This document shows positions 54,652 to 59,777 of a stretch of DNA of 59,777 bases, piece after piece (within the stretch, counting starts at the first letter, position 1; every line of letters begins with the position of its first letter). Origin of the DNA: Microvirga aerophila. Lineage in GTDB: Bacteria > Pseudomonadota > Alphaproteobacteria > Rhizobiales > Beijerinckiaceae. The stretch spans positions 1 through 59,777 of the forward strand of contig NZ_QOIO01000035.1 in the NCBI RefSeq assembly GCF_003332305.1. The letters are read 5' to 3'. Below the pieces are notes generated by a model. That model was not told the DNA's origin. It searched no databases and saw nothing but the letters and a program-made list of their open reading frames with translations. A program made the translations under genes and the position numbers.

Positions 54652-57600
54652 GGATGCAGCTCGCCTCGCGTGACGCCGTTGGCCCCGTTCCGGTGCGTAC
54701 TGTTTGTCAGTTGGATGCGGAGCACCGCCAGGAGTTGATCCACGTCGACCGGCTTGGACACATAATCGGTCGCGCCGGACTCGAGGCACTTCTCACGATC
54801 GCCCTTCATGGCCTTGGCCGTGACGGCGATGATGGGGAGGGTCTTGTACTCCGGCAGCTTGCGGATGGTTTCCATCGTCTCGAACCCGTCCATCTCAGGC
54901 ATCATGATGTCGACCAGCATGACATCCACATCTGGAGTGTTCTTGAGCATTTCAATGCCCTCGCGTCCGTTTTCGGCGAACACGACCTCCATGCCGTGCT
55001 GCTCCAAGGCGCTGGTCAGGGAGAAGATGTTGCGCACGTCGTCATCGACGATCAAAACCTTGCGGCCTTGCAAGGATGTGTCGCTGGAACGCTCCAGCCT
55101 GATCGGAACGGCGCTCGTGCTGTCTTCGCTGTCGGCAACGGCCTTGTGAAGGAACAGGCTGGCCTCGCTCAGCAGCTTCTCGGGAGCGCCGGTGCCCTTG
55201 AGGATGATGGTCGACGCGATCCCCTCGAGACGATGCTCGTCCGCCTTCGTGAGATCGAGGCCCGTATAGACGATCACCGGAAGCTCCTCGCTTCCCGGAA
55301 TGCTGCGGATCTGCTCGATCAGCTCGGCGCCGGACATGTCGGGAAGGCCCAGGTCGATGATCGCGCAATCGAACCGTCGCGTCTTGATGGCTTCGATGGC
55401 GGCCTCGGCCGTGTCGAAATCCGTCACGCCGACATCGTTGTCCCGCAGAAGCTCGACCATGCTCATCCGCTGGTTGGCGTCATCTTCCACCAGAAGCAGG
55501 TTCTTCACGGGACGGTCGATGAACTCCCGTGTCCGGGACAGGGCATTCATCAGGGCATCGCGGTCCACGGGCTTCTCGAGGAACCCGAAGGCTCCGGCCC
55601 TGAGACCACGCTTCTTCTGGTCGTCCACCGAGACCACATGGATGGGCACATGGCGGGTGCGCGGATCATGCTTGAGCAGGTCCAGCAAGGCCCAGCCGTC
55701 CATATCCGGCAGGCCGATATCGAGCGTGATCGCATGCGGCTTGTAGCGATGCGCCAAGGCCAGGGCCGTGGCGCCGTCATGGGCGATCAAGCCCTTCATC
55801 CCCTGTTCGCGGGCCAGCTCGAGAAGAACCGAGGCGAACATGGAATCGTCCTCGACGATGAGCACCACGTGATCGCCCTGGGTGATGGCATGCCGGTCAT
55901 CCGAGAAGGCCGACAGGGCGCTAGGCATGGCGGGGCGGCTGAAGGATCCGTCCGCGTTGCTGATGCGGGAATCCGCATCCATCACGACCGGCGCTTGGAG
56001 CGGCAGGAAGAGCGTGAAGGTCGATCCCTCGCCCGGCACGCTGGACAGGACGATCTCGCCCCCAAGCAGGCGGGCGATCTCGCGGCTGATGGCAAGGCCA
56101 AGGCCCGTGCCGCCATAGCGCCGGCTCGTCGTGCCGTCCGCTTGCTGGAAGGCTTCGAAGATGATGCGCTGCTTGTCTTCCGGAATGCCGATGCCCGTAT
56201 CGGTGACCGAGAGCGAGATCCAGTCGCTGCCCGAGCGTAGCGGCGATCCTTCGGCGGAACCGATCTGGAGGGTCACGCCGCCCTTTTCCGTGAACTTGAA
56301 GGCGTTCGACAGAAGATTGCGGAGCACCTGCTGCAGACGCTTGGAGTCCGTCCGGATGGTGGGCGGAAGCGCGGAGTCAAGCGCGATCTTGAAGTCGATC
56401 TTGTTCTCCTCCGCCACCTGCCGGAAGGTGCGCTCCATATGGTCGACAAGTTCCTGGAAGCTGACATTGGTCAGCTCCAGGCTTACTGTTCCGGACTCGA
56501 TCTTCGACAGGTCGAGAATGTCGTTGATCAGAGCCAGAAGGTCCGAGCCTGCGGCATGAATCGTCTTGGCGAATTCGCGCTGCTTATCCGTCAGGTTTCC
56601 GTCCGGATTCTCCGTCAGGAGCTTCGAGAGGATCAACAGACTGTTGAGAGGAGTGCGCAATTCGTGGCTCATATTGGCCAGGAACTGGGACTTGTAGCGC
56701 GACGTGAGGGAGAGCTGCTCCGCCTTGTCCTCAAGGGCCGATTTGGCGTGCGAGACCTCGAGGTTCTTGGTCTCGACCTCCTTCTTCTGGATCTCGAGCA
56801 GGCGGGCTTTTTCCTCCAACTCCTCATTGGTCTGGCGCAGGGCATCCTGCTGCTGGCGCAGCAGCTCCTCGGACTGGCGGAGCGTCGCAGCCTGCTGCTC
56901 CAGCCGGTCGTTGGTTTTCTTGAGTTCTTCCTGCTGGCTCTGGAGCTCGGTCGTGAGCAGCTGGGACTGCTTGAGCAAACCTTCCGTCCGCATGTTGGCC
57001 GCGATCGTGTTGAGCACGATACCGATGGACTCGGTCAGCTGATCCAGGAAGGACTGGTGCGTTTCGCTGAAGCGGCTGAACGAGGCGAGCTCGATGACCG
57101 CCTTGACCTCCTGCTCGAACAGGACGGGCAGCACGATGATGTTGAGCGGCGGCGCCTCGCCGAGCGCGGAGCCGATCGTGATGTAGTCGTTCGGGACCTG
57201 CGTGAGTAGGATGCGTTTCTTCTCGTAGGCGACCTGGCCGACGAGGCCCTCGCGCATGCGGAACCGGTTCGAAAGGTTCTTGCGTTCGGTAAAGGCATAG
57301 GATGCCGTCAGCTCGAGTGCGGGCTCCTCGCTATTGGCGTCCACGGTGTAGAACACGCCGCGCTGGGCGTTCACCAGTGGGGCGATCTCGGACAGGATGA
57401 GGTTCGACACCATCCCGAGATCGCGTTCGCCCTGGAGCATGCGGGTGAACTTGGCAAGGTTGGTCTTGAGCCAATCCTGCTCCGCGTTCTTCTGCGTCGT
57501 ATCGCGAAGATTGCGGATCATTTCGTTGATGTTGTCCTTGAGCGCAGCAAGCTCGCCCAGGGCCTCGGCGGTAATCGACCGTGTCAGGTCGCCTCTGGTC

Positions 57601-59777
57601 ACAGCGGTGGCGACTTCCGCGATGGCGCGCACCTGATTGGTGAGGTTGGCGGCCAGCTGGTTCACGTTGTCGGTCAGGTCACGCCACAGCCCGGACACGC
57701 CTTCGACTCGGGCCTGGCCACCGAGCTTGCCCTCCGTGCCCACTTCCTTCGCGACGCGGGTCACTTCGGACGCGAACGAGTTGAGCTGGTCCACCATGGT
57801 GTTGATGGTGTTCTTCAGCTCCAACATCTCACCCTTGACGTCGACCGTAATCTTCTTCGACAGATTGCCGTTCGCCACCGCGGTGGTCACATCGGCGATA
57901 TTCCGCACTTGGCCGGTGAGGTTGGCGGCCATCATGTTCACATTATCTGTGAGGTCCTTCCAGGTTCCGCCGACCCCTTCGACCCTGGCTTGTCCGCCGA
58001 GCTTTCCTTCGGAGCCCACCTCACGCGCCACGCGGGTCACCTCAGAAGCGAACGAGTTCAGCTGATCCACCATCGTATTAATGGTGTTCTTCAGCTCCAG
58101 CATCTCTCCTTTCACGTCGACGGTGATCTTCTTGGAGAGGTTTCCGTTCGCAACCGCGGTGGTCACATCGGCGATATTTCGAACCTGGCCGGTGAGGTTC
58201 GCCGCCATCATGTTCACATTGTCGGTCAGGTCCTTCCAAGTGCCGCCGACACCCTTCACTTGAGCCTGCCCGCCGAGCTTTCCTTCCGAGCCCACTTCGC
58301 GCGCCACGCGGGTCACCTCGGACGCGAAGGAATTGAGCTGGTCCACCATGGTGTTGATGGTCGATTTCAGTTCGAGCATCTCGCCTTCGACCACAACAGT
58401 GATCTTCTTGGAGAGGTCGCCCGTCGCAACCGCCGTCACCACTTCGGCGATACCGCGCACCTGACCAGTCAGATTGGCTGCCATCAGGTTCACGTTGTCG
58501 GTGAGGTCCTTCCAGGTGCCAGCGACGCCTTTCACCTGAGCTTGCCCGCCGAGCTTACCCTCGGAGCCCACTTCGCGGGCCACGCGGGTCACTTCGGATG
58601 CGAACGAGTTGAGCTGGTCCACCATGGTGTTGATGGTGATTTTGAGCTCCAGCAGCTCTCCCTTCACGTCGACGGTGATCTTCTTGGAGAGGTCGCCATT
58701 CGCCACCGCGGTGGTCACATCGGCGATATTCCGCACTTGGCCGGTGAGGTTGGCGGCCATAGAGTTCACGTTGTCGGTCAAGCCCTTCCAGACGCCACCG
58801 ACGCCTTCAACCTTGGCTTGACCACCGAGCTTTCCTTCCGAGCCCACCTCGCGCGCCACACGGGTCACCTCGGACGCGAAGGAATTGAGCTGGTCCACCA
58901 TGGTGTTGATGGTGTTCTTCAATTCGAGAAGCTCACCCTTCACGTCAACCGTGATCTTTTTCGACAGGTCACCGTTCGCCACTGCCGTGGTGACGTCCGC
59001 AATGTTACGCACCTGGCCGGTGAGGTTAGCGGCCATGGAGTTCACATTGTCAGTGAGGCCCTTCCAGACGCCGCCAACACCCTTCACCTCGGCCTGGCCG
59101 CCGAGCTTGCCCTCCGAACCCACCTCCTTTGCCACGCGGGTCACTTCGGACGCGAAGGAGTTGAGCTGGTCCACCATGGTGTTGATGGTGTTCTTCAGCT
59201 CCAACATCTCGCCCTTGACGTCGACCGTGATCTTCTTGGAGAGGTCGCCATTCGCAACAGCGGTGGTCACATCGGCAATGTTACGCACTTGGCCGGTCAG
59301 GTTGGCCGCCATCATGTTCACGTTGTCGGTCAGGTCGCGCCAGAGGCCAGCGGCTCCCGGAACGAGAGCCTGTCCGCCGAGCTTGCCCTCGATGCCCACC
59401 TCGCGGGCGACGTTCGTCACCTGATCGGCAAAGGTCGCAAGGGTCTCGATCATGCTATTGATCGTATCGGCCAGAGCCGCGATCTCGCCCTTCGCCTCCA
59501 CGGTGAGTTTGCGGGTGAGATTTCCTTGCGCGACCGCCGTCACCACCTCGGCGATACCGCGCACCTGGCCGGTCAGGTTGGCGGCCATCATGTTCACGTT
59601 GTCGGTGAGGTCCTTCCAGGTGCCAGCGACGCCCTGCACCTGCGCTTGACCACCAAGCTTTCCTTCCGAGCCCACTTCGCGTGCCACGCGGGTCACTTCG
59701 GACGCGAAGGAGTTGAGCTGGTCCACCATGGTGTTGATGGTGTTCTTCAGCTCCAACATCTCGCCCTTCACGTCGAC
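54648..59777 (-). CDS. Giant poly-HAMP hybrid histidine kinase (Nik1-like), 5' end outside window
   Basis: At least 1,709 residues are visible; the true N-terminus lies beyond the right edge. From the visible start: eight HAMP units of 92 residues (each with [17 protein letters not shown]), then a GAF domain (about 785-930), and a long Gln-rich coiled coil. The kinase core has His1036 in [17 protein letters not shown] and an HATPase with GTGLGLAIS. Three receivers follow, with acceptor Asps near 1350 ([10 protein letters not shown]), 1474 (DLGLPDMSG) and 1623 ([10 protein letters not shown]). No membrane span is seen. Poly-HAMP kinases of this plan are known as fungal osmosensors (Nik1) and in bacteria. 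Confidence 0.92.
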   Translation of the reverse strand, partial: VDVKGEMLELKNTINTMVDQLNSFASEVTRVAREVGSEGKLGGQAQVQGVAGTWKDLTDNVNMMAANLTGQVRGIAEVVTAVAQGNLTRKLTVEAKGEIAALADTINSMIETLATFADQVTNVAREVGIEGKLGGQALVPGAAGLWRDLTDNVNMMAANLTGQVRNIADVTTAVANGDLSKKITVDVKGEMLELKNTINTMVDQLNSFASEVTRVAKEVGSEGKLGGQAEVKGVGGVWKGLTDNVNSMAANLTGQVRNIADVTTAVANGDLSKKITVDVKGELLELKNTINTMVDQLNSFASEVTRVAREVGSEGKLGGQAKVEGVGGVWKGLTDNVNSMAANLTGQVRNIADVTTAVANGDLSKKITVDVKGELLELKITINTMVDQLNSFASEVTRVAREVGSEGKLGGQAQVKGVAGTWKDLTDNVNLMAANLTGQVRGIAEVVTAVATGDLSKKITVVVEGEMLELKSTINTMVDQLNSFASEVTRVAREVGSEGKLGGQAQVKGVGGTWKDLTDNVNMMAANLTGQVRNIADVTTAVANGNLSKKITVDVKGEMLELKNTINTMVDQLNSFASEVTRVAREVGSEGKLGGQARVEGVGGTWKDLTDNVNMMAANLTGQVRNIADVTTAVANGNLSKKITVDVKGEMLELKNTINTMVDQLNSFASEVTRVAKEVGTEGKLGGQARVEGVSGLWRDLTDNVNQLAANLTNQVRAIAEVATAVTRGDLTRSITAEALGELAALKDNINEMIRNLRDTTQKNAEQDWLKTNLAKFTRMLQGERDLGMVSNLILSEIAPLVNAQRGVFYTVDANSEEPALELTASYAFTERKNLSNRFRMREGLVGQVAYEKKRILLTQVPNDYITIGSALGEAPPLNIIVLPVLFEQEVKAVIELASFSRFSETHQSFLDQLTESIGIVLNTIAANMRTEGLLKQSQLLTTELQSQQEELKKTNDRLEQQAATLRQSEELLRQQQDALRQTNEELEEKARLLEIQKKEVETKNLEVSHAKSALEDKAEQLSLTSRYKSQFLANMSHELRTPLNSLLILSKLLTENPDGNLTDKQREFAKTIHAAGSDLLALINDILDLSKIESGTVSLELTNVSFQELVDHMERTFRQVAEENKIDFKIALDSALPPTIRTDSKRLQQVLRNLLSNAFKFTEKGGVTLQIGSAEGSPLRSGSDWISLSVTDTGIGIPEDKQRIIFEAFQQADGTTSRRYGGTGLGLAISREIARLLGGEIVLSSVPGEGSTFTLFLPLQAPVVMDADSRISNADGSFSRPAMPSALSAFSDDRHAITQGDHVVLIVEDDSMFASVLLELAREQGMKGLIAHDGATALALAHRYKPHAITLDIGLPDMDGWALLDLLKHDPRTRHVPIHVVSVDDQKKRGLRAGAFGFLEKPVDRDALMNALSRTREFIDRPVKNLLLVEDDANQRMSMVELLRDNDVGVTDFDTAEAAIEAIKTRRFDCAIIDLGLPDMSGAELIEQIRSIPGSEELPVIVYTGLDLTKADEHRLEGIASTIILKGTGAPEKLLSEASLFLHKAVADSEDSTSAVPIRLERSSDTSLQGRKVLIVDDDVRNIFSLTSALEQHGMEVVFAENGREGIEMLKNTPDVDVMLVDIMMPEMDGFETMETIRKLPEYKTLPIIAVTAKAMKGDREKCLESGATDYVSKPVDVDQLLAVLRIQLTNSTHRNGANGVTRGELHP
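57540..59777 (-). repeat. 276-bp tandem repeat encoding HAMP units
   Basis: Eight copies of a 276-base (92-codon) unit. A landmark TTCAC motif (part of the LTDNVN codons) recurs at 57661, 57937, 58213, 58489, 58765, 59041, 59317 and 59593, exactly 276 apart. Inner copies are nearly identical in protein; the first (59.5 kb) and last (57.6 kb) copies are the most diverged. The array continues past the window edge. Confidence 0.93.

Noticed and set aside
54582..56240. 552-codon plus-strand frame opposite the hybrid kinase
   Set aside because: It is complementary to receiver and HATPase codons of the kinase and shows only mirrored composition.
57540..59777. Regular repeats considered as a CRISPR array or satellite
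   Set aside because: The 276-bp period keeps one reading frame encoding HAMP units; there are no short repeats with unique spacers.

Overview
The window is GC-rich (G or C strongly preferred at third codon positions) and reads as chromosome of a free-living alphaproteobacterium of the Rhizobiales (Hyphomicrobiales), most like Methylobacteriaceae such as Microvirga. The pointers are the iol gene set with an RpiR-type IolR, rhizobial-style intergenic palindromes, a valine operon and several solute-binding-protein ABC transporters. The genus is inferred from gene content and not tested by alignment. No tRNA, rRNA, CRISPR array or prophage was seen.

Layout. 1-0.13 kb: the end of an IS630-family transposase running in from the left, abutting a small secreted protein whose 5' end may have been altered by the insertion. 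0.5-6.6 kb (minus): a ugpBAEC-type glycerol-3-phosphate ABC transporter followed by an aromatic amino acid/histidine ammonia-lyase, with strong intercistronic hairpins. 6.8-14 kb: an apparent lysine/2-aminoadipate catabolic locus with a FAD oxidoreductase, an Lrp-type regulator, saccharopine dehydrogenase, an ALDH7 (aminoadipate-semialdehyde) dehydrogenase and a TPP enzyme. 14-20.5 kb: transaldolase, a frameshifted LysR gene, and a valine catabolic operon (mmsA, acyl-CoA dehydrogenase, two small membrane proteins, mmsB). 20.5-35.5 kb: a mixed region with a SelD-associated-type flavoprotein, an O-antigen-ligase-like protein, an M20 amidohydrolase, lactate permease, GTP cyclohydrolase II, a DMT exporter, an SLC13/TrkA-C transporter, a CAP-domain lipoprotein, a PP4765-family flavoprotein and RecQ.

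35.7-49.2 kb is an inositol island. A sugar/inositol ABC transporter with a Gfo/Idh oxidoreductase lies on the minus strand. Then come the regulator iolR, the dehydrogenase iolG (minus), and an iolC(fused)-membrane protein-iolD-iolE-iolB operon (plus). Both promoter regions carry a pair of GGAA-N6-TTCC-like IolR sites exactly 30 bp apart, which ties uptake and breakdown to one repressor. 49.4-52.5 kb: a serralysin-like RTX metalloprotease and an overlapping rsuA-rsmC pair that modifies 16S rRNA. 52.6-59.8 kb: a two-gene signalling operon made of a giant Nik1-like poly-HAMP hybrid histidine kinase, cut by the right edge, and a translationally coupled REC-PAS-kinase-REC protein.

The points most worth a second look are the eight-copy 276-bp HAMP array with its coupled partner kinase, the paired IolR operators with conserved 30-bp phasing, the uncharacterised membrane gene locked into the iol operon, the lysine locus with saccharopine dehydrogenase but no lysine-ketoglutarate reductase, the one-base frameshift in a LysR gene, and an intergenic palindrome that supplies the stop codon of a dehydrogenase.
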